Of a stretch of DNA of 64,000 nucleotides, positions 21,558 through 35,470 are shown piece by piece. The notes beneath the pieces were generated by a model. It was given only the letters and a program-made list of their open reading frames with translations. It searched no databases and was not told the DNA's origin. The stretch's first letter is position 1; every line of letters begins with the position of its first letter. The stretch covers positions 62,033 through 126,032 of the forward strand of contig VFFE01006714.1 of NCBI GenBank assembly GCA_008921705.1, given 5' to 3'. Position numbers and translations under genes: made by a program. Source of the stretch: Burhinus oedicnemus (Eukaryota; Chordata; Aves; Charadriiformes; Burhinidae).

Positions 21558-24500
21558 CATTGCTTATGTTTATGGCTGAGATGCTGCATTGAGCCCACTG
21601 CAGCACGCAGAAGTAAAGATCCACCTGGTCTGTTACAGTGTGTTCATCGGTGGTGGCGTTAAACAGTGAGGGAGGCGCAGCAGAAGTGCTGCAGCTGATC
21701 TCCACCGATGGATCGCTTTAAATATCAGCATTCCCAGCTCTAACTCTTCTCTTCAGTGAGACCTCACAGCCACTACCAGAGCTGTGTTTGTTCCTTGGCT
21801 TTTGAGAAAACCAGCATATTGGCTAATTCAGAGGAGGTGCAAAGCCACAAGTGTGATTTGGCACATCCCTGGACACGCTGGTTTCTTCATAAATGGTTTG
21901 CTGACATGGGTTGGGTTTAATTTTATGAGATTGCTTCAAAAATGCCAAATCCAGACTTTTTTTTTGCTCAAGCCGCTGAGCTGCTGGTGCTTGTGTAATC
22001 TGGTGTGGTCTCTTTGGATGGTGGTCATGCCACTGCCCAAGGCTTCTCCTCCGCAGCTCTGATTTGTCCCTTAGGCTGATCAAGGAAAGTGAGTTTCCCC
22101 AATTCGGTCAAGTCTTTAAGTCTCATGAGGACCACGCAAGGGAGGCTTGGAAAGCCTGTTACCAGGGTACAAATTTCTCTTGTGATTGCTTTAGCAAGAG
22201 CCCATGTGAGCCTGACAGGGATCACAGCAGCTCCTGATGCAGGTTGAAGTGTTGTTACGTTGGAGATGAGGAGGCTCTGTCAGTCATCCTGGAGCTGAAA
22301 CCTGAACCAGACGGTCTGCATGACCTTGTCCAGAGGAGCTGCAAAAGGGAGGCTGTGGTACAACCATACAGGGATGCTCCCTGCGAGGCCATTTCCAAGC
22401 AGGACAAAGTGTCGTTTTGGCTGCTCCGGGCAGCATCCCCCAGCCTCGCAGGATCTTTGAGCTCATTCTGCACTGAAGATATGTATGAGGAATTTTGTGC
22501 TCCAGTGCACAAACTTTTCCCTTTGCTCCAAAAGTTTGCTGTGACTGTTGAGAAAAGCTGGCAAAAAACTGGGCACATTAGGAGTGCACAGATTAAATGC
22601 CACCCTCATCCTGCTCTTCAGCACAACAGAGGACCTGTGTTCAGCAGCCCCAGGACCCAATCCTGAGACACCCAGCGTGGCAGAAGCAGCAACATGTTGA
22701 AAATTATTGAAATATCCACCACCAATGAAGTTTGTTGCGCACTGTTTCACAGCGCCTTCCCAATCACATGGCAGGCTCCTGGGGTCCTACAGCCACCACC
22801 AGGAAGGACCTGCTGTCCTGCATTTCTCTGTCCATTACTGGGGATGCATCCGACCCCACAAGCCTCTCCAAGGAGAGCTTGGGAAGAGCTGCAGGCTGAG
22901 GAGGACCTGCCTAAAACCAGCTTGTAGGAGACCCGTCATCACTGGAGTCCCGCAGGGCAGGACCAGGGGGTTGGTTGAGGAGCAGGGGTGACGGTCTCCC
23001 ACTATGGCCAACACATGCTGGGACATATGTGTGAGCACCCTGTGGTAGGTGTGCAGAAGATGTCCCTGGTGCCTCTCTATTTAATGGCCTCCATAGAAAG
23101 GATTAGGCTTTTTTCTTCTTCTCCCCGTCCCTCCCCCGAGCTGAACTTGCCAAGAGCAGCAGGGAGCTACGACGGAAATTAAACACCGCTATTAATTTAC
23201 ATGAGGTGGGTGAAGTGTAAGCAAGAGGAGCACAGGGCATAAGAAGCTGGCGATAGGCGTTTGCCAGGCAGGTCCCTTACAGTGGCCAAGATCCCCTTAC
23301 AGAGCTGTCCCATTGCACCCTGGAACCGGAGCTGCGGCGGTGGTTGGAGTGAGCCGACACTCCAACCCTTGGGAAGCGGCTCGGAAAGGGGAACACTGCA
23401 CTAGGGGCTCACCAGGGTGCTTGGGAGGTGGGGGAGAAGGAATTTGGGTTTCATCCACCTATACAAAGCTTTCAGGCATGCACAAAATGGGATTTAATTT
23501 ATATTTTGCCAATTTCAGGAATAGAAATGCTCTTTTTTTTTTCTTCCCCCTCAGGGGAAAAAAAATGAATGGAATTCAGCAGCAAAACTCCCCTTCTCGG
23601 GGGGGGGGTGTTTTCCCACCTGCTCCCCCGCTGCAGCCATCTCGCAGGCCACGGCAGCACCTCCTGCAGCTCCAGCAGTTGTTGGTGACTCTGGGATGAG
23701 CCACATACCTGCAGACTGGCTGTAACCACCCACCTGCTGGGGCTCGGCCCCAGTTAAACCTTTTTTTTGGGGTGGTGCAGATCACGGTGGTCCTCAGCCC
23801 TAACCTGCCCCCACGTTCGCAGGCTGAGGCTCTGCCCTGGTCTTGTCACGGTCACCATGGCTGAGGAGAGGCAGATGCTCCAGGAGCTGTGGCGAGGGAT
23901 GATGTTATGTTTGCTTATTGATTTCTTTTATACAGGATGAAATGAGTTTCCCTTGGCTCCTTCTGCGACAAAAAGTGATTTAATTAATGCTGAATCTCCG
24001 TGCACACAGGACGCAGCAGAGCTGCTCATGGTTGGCATGGGCTACCTCTACAGAATTATTTCAGAGAATGGAAAATGTCAGCATGATAAAAATGGAAAGT
24101 GTTAGTGTACCACGTGCTGCCAGGAAGTGGGGCTGCTACCCCATTCTAAACCTGGATCAGACTTTTAATGAAATTTAACGTGTTCACCCCACCCTTTTCT
24201 TTTGACATTTAAAACTAATTTTGTGGGCTACCACCCCCCTGCTGAGGGCCAGCAAGCGCTGCCGTAGGAGGCTGCCGGGGCTGGGGAGGCGTGCAGGCTT
24301 TCATTCAATAACTTGCCAGCGCACATCAGCTATGGAAAGCAAAGCAGCAGAACTTCAGTCATGCCATGACAAAAACTGGGAAGGGAAAAAAAAACCCCAA
24401 AACCAAAACCAAACTGTATGTAGGTTTAGGATATTGCCCACCGCAGTGGGGGCAGCGAGGTGGCCGAGCCCTGAGACCCGGGCTGTCTGCACCCCAGCCA

Positions 24501-24689
24501 CTGCGAGCCCGCCTGGCCCTGGCCAGCTGCAGCCCAGCTGCTTTCAGATCCAGACCCTGCTGCGGCCACAAATGCTAAGACCACTTGTGAAATCAGAGGG
24601 AAGACCCATGATGAACTTCCACAAGGAGCAGCAAAGCCTCTGGCCAGCCACCAAGCGTGGAAATCGCACAGAGACAGGAGGTGAGGGGG
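21558..24689. other. Intergenic, GC-richer, nothing recognised
   Basis: Moderately GC-rich sequence with several open frames of 60-140 codons on both strands but no recognisable protein. A T/C then G/A stretch at 23531-23568 can fold back. This and 25341-27139 may be decayed repeats. Confidence 0.5.
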
Positions 24690-25340
24690 ACAACACAAGC
24701 CAGCAATGTGCGCTCACAGCCCAGAAAGCCGACTGCATCCTGGGCTGCATCAAAAGAAGCGTGGCCAGCAGGTTGAGGGAGGTGATTCCGCCCCTCTACT
24801 CTGCCCTGGTGAGACCTCACCTGGAGTACTGTGTCCAGCTCTGGGTTTCCCAACATAAGAAGGACATGGACCTGTTGGAGCAGGTCCAGAGGAGGGCCAT
24901 GAAGATGATCAGATGGATGGAACACCTCTCCTGTGAGGGCAGGCTGAGAGAGATGGGGTTGTTCAGCCTGGAGAAGAGAAGGCTCTGGGGAGACCTTATA
25001 GCAGCCTTCCAGTATCTGAAAGGGGTCTGCAAGAAAGCTGGAGAGGGACTTTTTGCAAGGGCACGGAGCGATAGGACGAGTGTTAATGGCTTCACACTGG
25101 AAGAGGGGAGATTTAGATTAGATCTCAGGAAGAAATTTCCACTATGAGGGTGGTGAGGCACTGGAACAGGTTGCCCAGGGAAGCTGTGGAGGTCCCATCC
25201 CTGGAAGTGTTCGAGGCCAGGTTGGATGAGGCTTTGAGCAATCTGGTCTAGTAGGAGGTGTCCTTGCCCATGGCAGGGGGGTTGGAACTACATGATCTTT
25301 AAGGTCCCTTCCAACCTAAACCATTCTGTGATTCTATGAA
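24690..25340 (+). mobile_element. CR1 LINE 3' fragment, sense strand
   Basis: It encodes [20 protein letters not shown] through [11 protein letters not shown], then frame breaks, ending at CCATTCTGTGATTCTATGA. It is the same subfamily as the copies at 7109 and 63527. The open frame that reads into it from 24221 is a chance fusion with flanking DNA. Confidence 0.93.
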
Positions 25341-27145
25341 AACACCACTCCAAGTGGTGATGAAGTTGCTTTCTGCCTTTCAGACCAGGCACTGCCCCTT
25401 CGTGCTGGGTATTCACAGGCATGACTGAATTCACGCTTTCCTTCCCTGCAGGGCAGCATCTTTCATCACGCAACTCGCTGCAACAATACTTCAGACAGGC
25501 CTTTACCTACGGGTAAATACCAATCTGCCATTTCAACAACGTCCTCCTCCCTACCAGGGCAAAATCCTGCCTCCCCCGGGGTGACTGAGAAACCTCCTGT
25601 GGTCTTCCCAGGATTGTCACCCCGCATGGAAGACAGTGACAATTTTCAGCCACCAAGGCTTACACAGAGCGGCTGCTGCAGCGGAGGAGGCGACATCCCC
25701 GGGCTGGGTCCTCCAGCAGCCGCTGGCGGGGAGCTGCCACCCCTTCCCCGAGCAGCTCCTGCCAGCCACCAGCAGCGGGTGTGAACCTGCATGTTCCATC
25801 GAAGGAGCAGCAGATCTCATCTGTTACAGCTGCATCAGAGCAGCTGCATTTTGAACAAAGCTACCATCAGCAGTGAGAAAGAGCCCAAAGCTTTCATTAT
25901 GTCAAAATCACGTTCATGCAGGTTTCTATTTTTAAATGGGGCTGCTAAGGTACATCACCCTTCGTCTGGTGCAATTCCCCGCAGAAGCAGAAGCCAAAAA
26001 GCATCGTAGGCAGACATCAGCAAAGGCAGCACAACAGTAAATAAAATCTTTGGGAACATTTTGCCATTGTACTGCAGATGTATCTGCGTGAAAGGGTCTT
26101 ACTACCTTTTACTGTTAGAAACCTGAAGTAAACACCATGTTGAAGAAGGCTGCTTCAAGTTGCAGTTATTGCAGAAACATGTTAAAATCTGGCTAGAGAT
26201 AAAATTCATAGAGGCCGCTGTGCCTTGGTTTCCCTGAGCAGCTGGAACATCTCTAATCCCCCACATAGGTCACACAAAGTGAGAGAGGCTGCAGAAACGA
26301 TTTTTAAAGGAATCATCTGAGCACTGGGCAAGCTGATCCCACGGCACGGGTGCTGGAGCAGGTATGCAAAGTAGCCCCTGAAATCCCACAGCTCTGGATT
26401 TTGTGTTCGCCTCGGGGTCCTGAACCCAAACCTTGCCCTCCAAGAGCTGAGCCAGGGTCTTGCTTCACCCGGTGGTGCCCTGGTGTCACCCACCACCAGT
26501 TAGAGGAGGGGGGAGACTTTCTTCTGCGCAGCCCTCCAGCTCTGCAGGGGTTTCAGCAGGAGGCTGGCGGTGACCCACAGCCCGCCCTGCCCACCCACAG
26601 TCCTGAGGGGTGAGGGACGTGGCCCCAGAGCCTACCAGGAGCGTCTCGGTTCAACAGGAGGCTTGCAGGGCACTGAGGCAGTTCCCTCCTTGGGCTGTTA
26701 TCGGCTAACGATTTTGAACAGGTGCTGTAAGGCTTTGACGGCTCCTGTTTCAGATCTAAGTCCTCTGATGGATCTACCTGCACAGCTCCCAGTGCAGGAG
26801 GCCGTTGTGCAGGACAGCAGAGTGAGGAGCACAAATCTTTCTAAGGTTTGGTATATTCCCAGGGGGATGCTAGCTGAATTTGGGAATAATTCAGGTGTCC
26901 ATCTACGCCATTAGCAGCTCCCATCTTTTCCTTCAAGAGCAATCCATCCTTTGCAAGTCCAGCTTCCCTTGGCTTGTCTGATCACAGCACAAGACGTACA
27001 CCTGGCAACTCCACTTTGGATTGGTGCCACAAAATGAATTAAACTTCTCAGAGAAATTAAAAGGAAATGGTACAGTCTAGCAATAAGCAACACTGATCAT
27101 CAAATGAATAGTGATTCTTTGGATTGACATTAAATCCCATTTATT

Positions 27146-27834
27146 CAGGCTTTTGTGCAGGGTGCACAATTCAACGCAGTTACGTATACACAGTATGCAC
27201 GGCCCAACAGCGTACAAAAAGGCAAGTAGCAACGGGTGCTTACACTGGAAATGTATGTACAGACATATTAAATCGGGAGTTTTACATTAGAAAATTGTCT
27301 GACGCTGTTCGTGTATCATCAAGGCTATTAGAAATCGTGTAGAAAACCAATAAAACTTGGAAAGTATCTACTCTTATTTCACTTGACCCAGGCTGGATCT
27401 CAAGTCAGGCTTCCCACCCTACATCATTGCGTGGGCAAAGCCTACAACATCCCCAGTGCTTCAAAGGGTTGCACCATCTTTCATTCTAACACGTCCCAAT
27501 ACATGTTAAAGATTAACATATTAGCATTATTTCCTGTTTTTCTGGGAAGAACAACAGCTTAAATACTTCAAAAAGCTAATTTTCTCCTGGGAAAAGACAA
27601 CAAAGGAAAGATTTAGAGAGACCATGAGAGAACCAAACATTAACGAAATGTCGTAACAGCACTTCCTGGTCCTTCCAGAAAACTCTTCACGGACCAGGCA
27701 GCACCTAATTTAAAGCGCTGTAAACTGTCCAGATTTACAGAAGCGCAATAGCAGGCCTTGGCAGACCCCAGGTCTTCTGCTGATCTTTACCTTGTTCCTA
27801 TCCTAAGGGCTGCAAGAGATCGTACTTTTGTAAC
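27146..27834 (-). other. Possible alternative terminal exon of RDX or exon of an unknown minus-strand transcript
   Basis: The minus strand has a good acceptor (tctttttgtgcag at 27835 and above). About 690 bp of low-repeat sequence follows, ending at an AATAAA (27145-27140). If spliced to a GTGAGA donor that overlaps the RDX stop (exon ending at 38540), the frame continues past Met583 as LQKYDLLQPLG and stops at 27800-27798. This is inference from splice-like signals only; short acceptors occur often by chance. Confidence 0.3.
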
Positions 27835-29440
27835 CTGCACAAAAAGACACAGAGAAATCAAGTAGATTTAGCAAAAGGATACTAAACAAAAACCAGTAAA
27901 TAGAAACATGCAGCAACACCCTAAGAGCCACACTTCACTCCCTGTAACTGTTCTGAATTTAATTTCTGACTGAATTTTGTTTCTAAGACGTCGGAAGAAT
28001 GAGGGAGCACCAGAAAAGAATGATTTAAGAAACATGTGGTTCTTGTGGCCAAGACCCCCAAGGACACCCAGAACCCATCTTCATTGACTTTCAGCTTGAA
28101 GAGCAGGTCCAACTCTCTTTAACTATTCTTCTATGCCAGAGTCAAATTCTTGCACATGCCAGCACAGTTTTGATGGCAAATTTTAGCATTATAAAGAACC
28201 TAATGCAGCCGACACAAACCATAGCTGAGTGCGACGCAGGTAAGACCATGTTAAAACTGCTCCCAAAGGTGGCTGAAATAAGATGCTTTGTGCATAAATA
28301 CACCAAATGTAGGACATATTTGTAGAACATTCAATCACAGCCAATATGATTTCAGTCATCTCTGAATGTGCCGTTTGCTGTATGAGCTTTGGGGTTTAGT
28401 TTATTCAGTTTGTTGCCTTGTATGAGCCTTTTTGGGAAAAGGTGAGGACAGCATAAAGAATTTCTCCCAAATTTATTTCTCTCCTAAAGTTTAAAGTTCT
28501 CTGGTGGAAACCTTTACAATGAGTCAAAATTTACTTCAGTGAAGATACATGTCAAAAATTGATTTTTCTGAAAGGTCATTGTTGAAGTGGCTTGAAAAAT
28601 GTTTTTCTTTCAGTGAGTGACTTCCTTAAATATATTGTTATGAATAGACAAAGAATAATCAGTATGTTAAATTCAGTCTTCCTATAGTGTGAACCTCTCA
28701 TTCTGATTGTTTTAGAGAAACACTTCAGCTATAAGTAGTAAGAAATCAGAATTTTATTCAAAAGGAATCAGGAAAAAGACTTAATTACCAGATTCTCTTT
28801 GAATGAGTTGCCATTGCAAAGTGAGAAGCCCTCAATAGCACTTCTTTTACGTTTACGAGCGCAGCTACGGCATGTAACACGTAGGAATGTCACATCAAAT
28901 GTTATCCCCACAGCCCGTTTCCCACACAAATCATTTTCTGGCACAGAAAGTCAGTGGGAACTTCCAGGGCTTGAGCATAAGCAAATAAGACGTGTGGTTA
29001 AGATTCCGAAGTACTAAAACCACTCTGGTGTTTCAAAAGTCTGACAGCAATTCCTGGCCAGGGGCGGGGAGGAGAAACAGGCTTCTGGCAGCGAGTGAAA
29101 CTGTAGACTGGGAAGGTGCCACTGAAACCAGTGACATGTTTCCTGGTACTAAGAGATCCCCAGGAAGAACTGGCTTTTGCAGGAGGATAAAAACAAACGT
29201 GCAGGTAAACAGATGTGATTTTGATTATCAAGGACAAAACTGAACCATACTCACTCTGCATGCTGTAATATTTTTAAAATCATTTTGTAAACGCAGTTAG
29301 CTTTAAAAGGCTTGACTTCTAAAACTATTGAAGATCGAAGTTTATATAAAAATAAGTAGTAACTTGTCTATTTCATGTTAATACAGCCATTATAAGGCCT
29401 GATGCCACAGACTGTATTAGAAATCTCTGGTTTAACCATG

Positions 29441-29485
29441 CTATATATACATATTTTTATATATATGTGTGTGTATATATATGTA
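29441..29485. repeat. (TA)/(TG) microsatellite
   Basis: Alternating TATATATACATATTTTTATA, then ATATATGTGTGTGTATATAT; imperfect and self-complementary. Confidence 0.85.
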
Positions 29486-30092
29486 CAAATTGCCAAACAC
29501 AAAGCAAATTATACTACCTTTCCCTTAGAAAATAGTTTCATCCATTAAGCTCCAGATTGCAAAGCTAGTTGCAGTGTCATAGGCAAAGCACAGTTTTACA
29601 AAATCACTGGGGAGGAAAAAGGCATTTTTACTCTTAAATTGATAGAATAAGCCACAACAGAAGTAATTAAAGGAAATATGACTAAAGAAAGAAATATATG
29701 GTATTCTCCTCTCCAGCGCTCTCTAAAGAATCCAGCAAATGTCAATAAACAAATAAATAAAAAGCCTGGTGAATTATACCAAAGTACTTTGCTACCACAA
29801 ATTTAGTTTGAGAAAAAGTCTACCTTGCCGTACGTAGCTGCCCGCCTCTTATTTCCACCCTCTAGCCTAAGCAGTCAGCTAATGCAGCGTATTTCTTTCG
29901 GTAAGTCTTAAGGCTTGAACTTATTTTCCCCACAATGTTTTTAAACTCATAATTATGCAACATCTTCCTTCCCTGCCTGAATTTGCATTCCCATACTGAA
30001 AGGAAGTTGTTTAATTGCATTAAAGCTTTCAATGATCTAAGCTGAAATCTGTTCTTCAGACGAAATAAATGGCATGACGCACTAGCAAGGAC

Positions 30093-30145
30093 AAAAAAAA
30101 AAAACAAAAACAAAAACACCAAAAAAACCCCAAAACCAAAACCCA
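30093..30145 (+). repeat. A/C-rich low-complexity tract
   Basis: A-runs broken by C (AAAAC-like units). Minus-strand open reading through it (30371-29862) reads a Phe/Leu string and is an artefact of this tract. Confidence 0.85.
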
Positions 30146-32090
30146 AGAGCAGTAAAGCAAGGTGAGAAGTAAGAACCAGTTCAGAGACTGGGAGAAACAC
30201 ACATGAGAAGGGCCACCCAAAGCATGCAGAAGGCGCCACTAGAAAGAAGGTTCTCCAGAATTTGCTTTCATGGCCCCATATAAAAATGAACAGAGAGAGG
30301 TAAGAGATCTTTTCCCCCCACATCTGCCACTGCTTCTTAAAGTCAGGATGGGCTGAAAAGCCACTGGACACCTAACTACTCCAAGATACCTGTGCTTTTG
30401 CTGTAGAGGAATTCAGCTTTTACCAGGGTGACCTGCAGACGAGGTTTGAAGCCAGGCAGGAGTGTAACCGTAACTCCTACAAACAAGAGTCTACAGGAAA
30501 GTCGACTATTTTGTGGTTTTTTTCTTTTTAGTATTTTTACATCCAGGACAACTGATACGCAGAAAATGAAATCCATAGCACCATGCAACTGTGCCCGACT
30601 GCTCTGCTGTTTGAGCAGGCATCCCCAGCCTATTCCGGTGCTTTCCCCGGCATAGTCCAGCCAGCCGGATAAGCGGCACAACGAAAGCACAGCATTTCTC
30701 TCCCACGTGACTAGGGCTAGGCTCAAAGTTGAACCTCCTGGCTATAAACACTGCGATTTAGATCTTCCCCGGTCTTCTGCATGCATTAACGTACGGTTTT
30801 CTGATGTTCTCTGTTCTCTAGAACGCTACTAGCAATTATTAACTGGTCAATACAGTTATTTCTTCAATAAGGTGGCGAATACTACACATGCCTAATAAGA
30901 GAACAGGTAGCCAAAATTAATCCAAAGATTATTCCAAGAAGTAGCAATAATAGTTCTAAATTTAAATATGATGAGTTAGCTGGCTTTGTTGAAAACAACA
31001 CTGTAAGATCCCAAATGCGAAAGAAGAAAGAGGAAGAGCCGCGTTTTCAAATGGTACAGAGAAGTACAACAACTGGCACAGAGCAGCAAGACGGGTGCCC
31101 GAAACCCTGTTTGCAAGAGCAGAGATCCAAGCAGTCAAAATGTGAACTAAACGGAAGAAAAACTATCAAGGACAGGAAACATACAGCAGAAGTGCCGACT
31201 AATGACACGAAGATTTCTTATAATTTTCAGAAATTTTTCTGATGTGTGAACAAGTTTGCTGTCCTGTCCCCAAACCCTAATCACTGAATCTGCTCGCTCA
31301 AACGTAAATGACTTTGTTCCCAGCAATAAAGGCGGCGGTGGCAGGATCGGCTGCTCTGTGTACTCTGGATGTTACCTACGCGTTCTCCACTTACTTCGTT
31401 GAAGATCAAAGTGTGCTCGGCAGAAAAATGTTCAGCTTCAGCCCCGATGCAAATGAATCTCTCTCCGGCAATGCAACTGCAATTACCATGTTCACAGAGA
31501 TTATTAATTAATCAGAAGAGCTGCTTAAATAAAAGTAAAGCTAGATTATTTCAGCTCATCAGTATAACGTATTTTAAGAAAACGTTTGACAGAGGGGTCA
31601 ACCATTTACTAGAAGCTCAGTTTCGTAGAATATCACTGAAGTTATAGATCAAGAAGTTAAATACTGTATCAAGTTTAATGAAGGAATCAAGGGTGATTAA
31701 GATGCGTGAAAGCTGAGGCCACAGGGAGCTGTAGACTTGATACGAGATCCCGCGGAGTTCAGCGTATGTGCTCAGGGAGCCTGTCACGCGATTACTGTTT
31801 CACATGGCTACACACGGGTTTCCCCTTGCTGGAACGAGCCGTGGGGCGGCTGGAGCCGTGCATGTACACAACTCTTCTCTTGTCAAGGCAGAAACGCTCC
31901 AAGGCAAAATTACCAGACTGCAGAGGATGTCTTCTGCAAGCTATAATACAGAGGCCAGTCTGGGTACACATGGCCTGAAGAACTCCGAGACCTTTTACTG
32001 CTGGGCAGCAGGCTTCCTAAAAGTCTTCAGATAAACATTCAGATAATGACAAACCCTCTCATGTAAATAAGGTAGTTTAAAAGCAAGCAA

Positions 32091-32165
32091 CAACAAAAAA
32101 AACCAACCAAAAACAAACAAACAAAAACCCCCAAAAAACCAACAAAACCAAATGAAACAAGCAAA
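32091..32165 (+). repeat. (AAAC)n-like low-complexity tract
   Basis: About 75 bp of AAAC/AACC units with CCCCC interruptions. No source element is recognised. Confidence 0.8.
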
Positions 32166-34217
32166 AAGCAATGCAATTGTCCTACCTCTGAGCTTGATCT
32201 CTTTTCACCTGATCCCCTTATGCAGAGCACAGGGAACATTAACTTAGGCACACGTGCATTAGGAATATTTGCACCGACCAGGCCGTCTCCTTTGATGTGC
32301 ATTTCCTTCTCCCCTCGCTTCTGCTGCTGCCTAAAGCCTACTGCTGTGAACAGAAACACTCTGACACATTATTTACAAAAGCCAATGTAAACACCTAATG
32401 GAATCCCAGCAATTCCAAATGCTCTGTTTCCCTTAGCAAACTTTGTCTTTCCCTAAACCACGAGCTATGTGGGCATAATCTTGCTCTTCCTGCATATCTA
32501 GAATATTGCAGGCACTGCTGCAAATACTGTGGTCTCTTCTTGCTGAAGAAATTTGATGGTTTGGGATTGGAGTTTTGGGGGGAGGGTTTTTGGGCTTTGG
32601 TGAGTCCACTTCATTCACATGAAATGAAACATACACATTTGGTATGTCAGCAATCTCTGCGCAGCAAAGGGAGAAAAAGCAAAACAAGTCAAAGTTTATC
32701 TAACTGTACTCCAAAAGAGCAATTTATCAACTCGGAATCTGCAAACAGTGAAATGAACACAAGACTCCGGGAATCGAAACAAAATCAGGTAACCAGTCTA
32801 TGCCTATAGATCCAGGCTCAGCTCAGGGAAACGAGAAGCGCAACTCCCTCCAACAAATTGGCTGTTGAATTTGCTAAAGAAATTATTGGTCACACATAGT
32901 GAATTTATGGATGCTGCAATAGTACATTGAAAAGGAGTCCTCAACACAGGTGACTAAATGGGCCAGTTAAGGATTCTAGCTCACCACAAGGTTTTGCTTG
33001 TCGCGTTTTTTTTCCTTATAGTCCTCTACCATTACTTTTCAGCCTTACGCCATCCCTTCCAGCCCTGAGCTGCCCCTTGCTGCTGACTGGGTCCCCGAAC
33101 TGGGAAAAGGACCAGTCGCGTAGAACTCCCATGCTTGCAGACCAATTGGTTGGGGAGGAAAGAGATGCCGGATGGCCTGCTTGGGAGCGGAGCTGAGGGA
33201 CACGCTGCCTGGCAGGTGCCCACAGCGGCCAGCCAGAGCCACCTCCTACCTACCCACCCACCCAGCTGACCAGCCAGCACGGCATTTTGGCCGGGGGGCA
33301 GGTACTCCCCATCGCTCAGCACAAACAACAGAATATGCTCTGAGGGGGTCAAAGAAATTATCATGGTCTGTATGCCGATCCGTTGACATTTATCATGTTT
33401 TCCAGGAAAATCTTATCATCCAGCCAAGATACATTACGTTACGTGTATGGGACAACTTCTGTTAATAAGTGAACTTTGCTCCTCTGTAAGGAAGCTTTCA
33501 ATTCTTACGCTGATATTTTTACCCAGAAAGTATCTTTATGAACATCAGTATCAACAGCTGCATCCCACTGGGATACAACATCTTTGTTAAAAACCCCAAT
33601 TCCTGAAACTAACCTGATGGCCTGGGGAGAACAAGACTTTCTAGATGATCCACATGTGAACAGACATGGAACATGCTTGCACAAAAATTCCTTTTCAAAA
33701 GCAAAAGTTTTAATTGATCGTTTTAATCTCTGTTCTTTCTTTTAAAAAACTAAGAAAATATACTCCAGGTACTTTCTCCTCAGGAGTTTAAAATATTTCA
33801 TTTAGAACAAACCTCCTTTTTCCTCAGAGGTACTTAAGCAGGTTACTTGAACAGCCCTAGAAACATGTTTTAAGAAGAGGCAAAAGCACAATAATACTTT
33901 CCAAACCAGGTTTAAGAAGGCATATGTGAATTTTGTTCTGTTTTGGACAAAAAAACCCCCAGAGTATACAAGAAACGTATACTCGAAGAGTACAACCAAC
34001 AGAAAATGCAGGTTTTGATGCGCAGAGGGACTTCCAGAAGACAGAATATCTTATTTCACATCGAGGTATTCTGGGTGATTGTATTAGTCTGGCCTGTAAA
34101 TATTGGCACTATTTTGAATCCTTTTCTCTCCACCTCAAGAGCATATTTAAAAAAAACCAAAAAACTTTCAACACACTTACCTCCCCTTTCAAGCACAATA
34201 TTCTGAAGTTACACACC

Positions 34218-35470
34218 AGCTCATTCTGGATGTCATCTCTAAGCATGCAGAGGAAAAACAGGTTATTTGGAGTGGTCAACATGGATTCACCAAGGGGAAA
34301 TCATGCTTGACCGATCCGATAGCCTTCTACGATGGCATGACTGGCTGGGTAGATGAGGGGAAAACAGTGGATGTTGTCTGCCTTGACTTCAGCAAGGCTT
34401 TTGACATTGTCTCCCATAACATCCTCATAGGTTAGCTTAGGAAATGTGGATTAGATGAACGGACATTGAAGTGGACTGAGACCTGGCTGAATGGCAGAGC
34501 TCAGAGGGTTGTGATCAGCAGCACAGTTTAGTTGGAGCTAGCGGTGTTTCCGAAGGGTCGGTACTGGGTCAGTCTTGTTCAACATATTCATCAACGATCT
34601 GGATGAGGGGACGGAGAGAACCCTCAGCAAGTTTGCTGATGATACAAAACTGGGAGGAGTGGCTGGCCACACAGTGAGACCTGGACCTGGACAGGCTGGA
34701 GCGTTGGGCAGAGAGGAATCTAATGAAGTTCAAGGGCAAGCATAGCGTCCCGCACCTAGGAAGGAATAACCCCATACACCACTACAGGTTAGGGGTTGAC
34801 CTGCTACAGAGTCCTGGTAGACAACAAGTTGCCCATGAGCCAGCAATGTGCCCTTGTGGCCAAGAAGGCCAATGGCATCCTGGGGTGCATTAAACAGAGT
34901 GTGGCCAGCAGGTTGAGGGAGGTCATCCTCCCCCTCTACTCTGCCGTGGTGAGGCTGCATCTGGAGTACTGTGTCCAGTTCTGGGCTCCCCGGTTCAAGA
35001 AAGACAGGGAACTACCAGAAAGAGAGTACAGCGGAGGGCTACAAAGATGATCGAGGGACTGGAGCACCTCTGTTATGAGGCAAGGCTGAGAGACCTGGGT
35101 ATGTTTAGCCTGGAGAAGAGAAGACTGAGAGGGGATCTCATCAGTGCTTATAAATATCTAAAGGGTGGGTGTCAGGAGGATGGGGCCAGTCTTTTTTCAG
35201 CGGTGCCCAGGGAGAGGACAAGAGACAACAGGCACAAACTGGAACATAGGAAATTCCATCTGAACACAAGGAAAAACTTCTTTGAGGGTGACACAGTCAG
35301 AACAGGCTGCCCAGAGAGGTTGTGGAGTCTCCTTCTCTGGAGATACTCAAAACCTGCATGGATGCAGGTTCCTGTGCAACCTGCTCTCGGTAAACCTGCT
35401 TTGGCAGGGGGGTTGGACTAGATGATCTCTAGAGGTCCCTTCCAACCCCTGCCATTCTGTGATTCTGTGA
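34218..35470 (+). mobile_element. CR1 LINE, 5'-truncated, sense strand
   Basis: It starts at LILDVISKHAEEKQVIWSGQ, covers the RT palm including an intact FADD block (34632-34643), and ends at CCATTCTGTGATTCTGTGA. Several frameshifts and small deletions break it into pieces. It is the same subfamily as the copy at 20457. Confidence 0.94.

Larger units (their letters stand above)
27840..34217. other. RDX downstream region, nothing recognised
   Basis: 6.4 kb of AT-rich DNA with several A/C low-complexity tracts and no identifiable gene or LINE. If the 27.8 kb exon candidate is real, this is an RDX intron. Confidence 0.5.

Noticed and set aside
22920..22965. ITGVPQG words resembling the reverse transcriptase GVPQG motif
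   Set aside because: Only about 20 bp agree and neighbouring CR1 sequence is absent, so it is probably chance.
24221..25147. 308-codon open frame at 24221
   Set aside because: The second half is a CR1 fragment and the first half is unrelated flanking DNA that happens to be open; not a gene fusion.
29862..30371. 169-codon minus-strand frame with a hydrophobic stretch
   Set aside because: The Phe/Leu string comes from the A/C-rich tract at 30093-30145; no splice or homology support.
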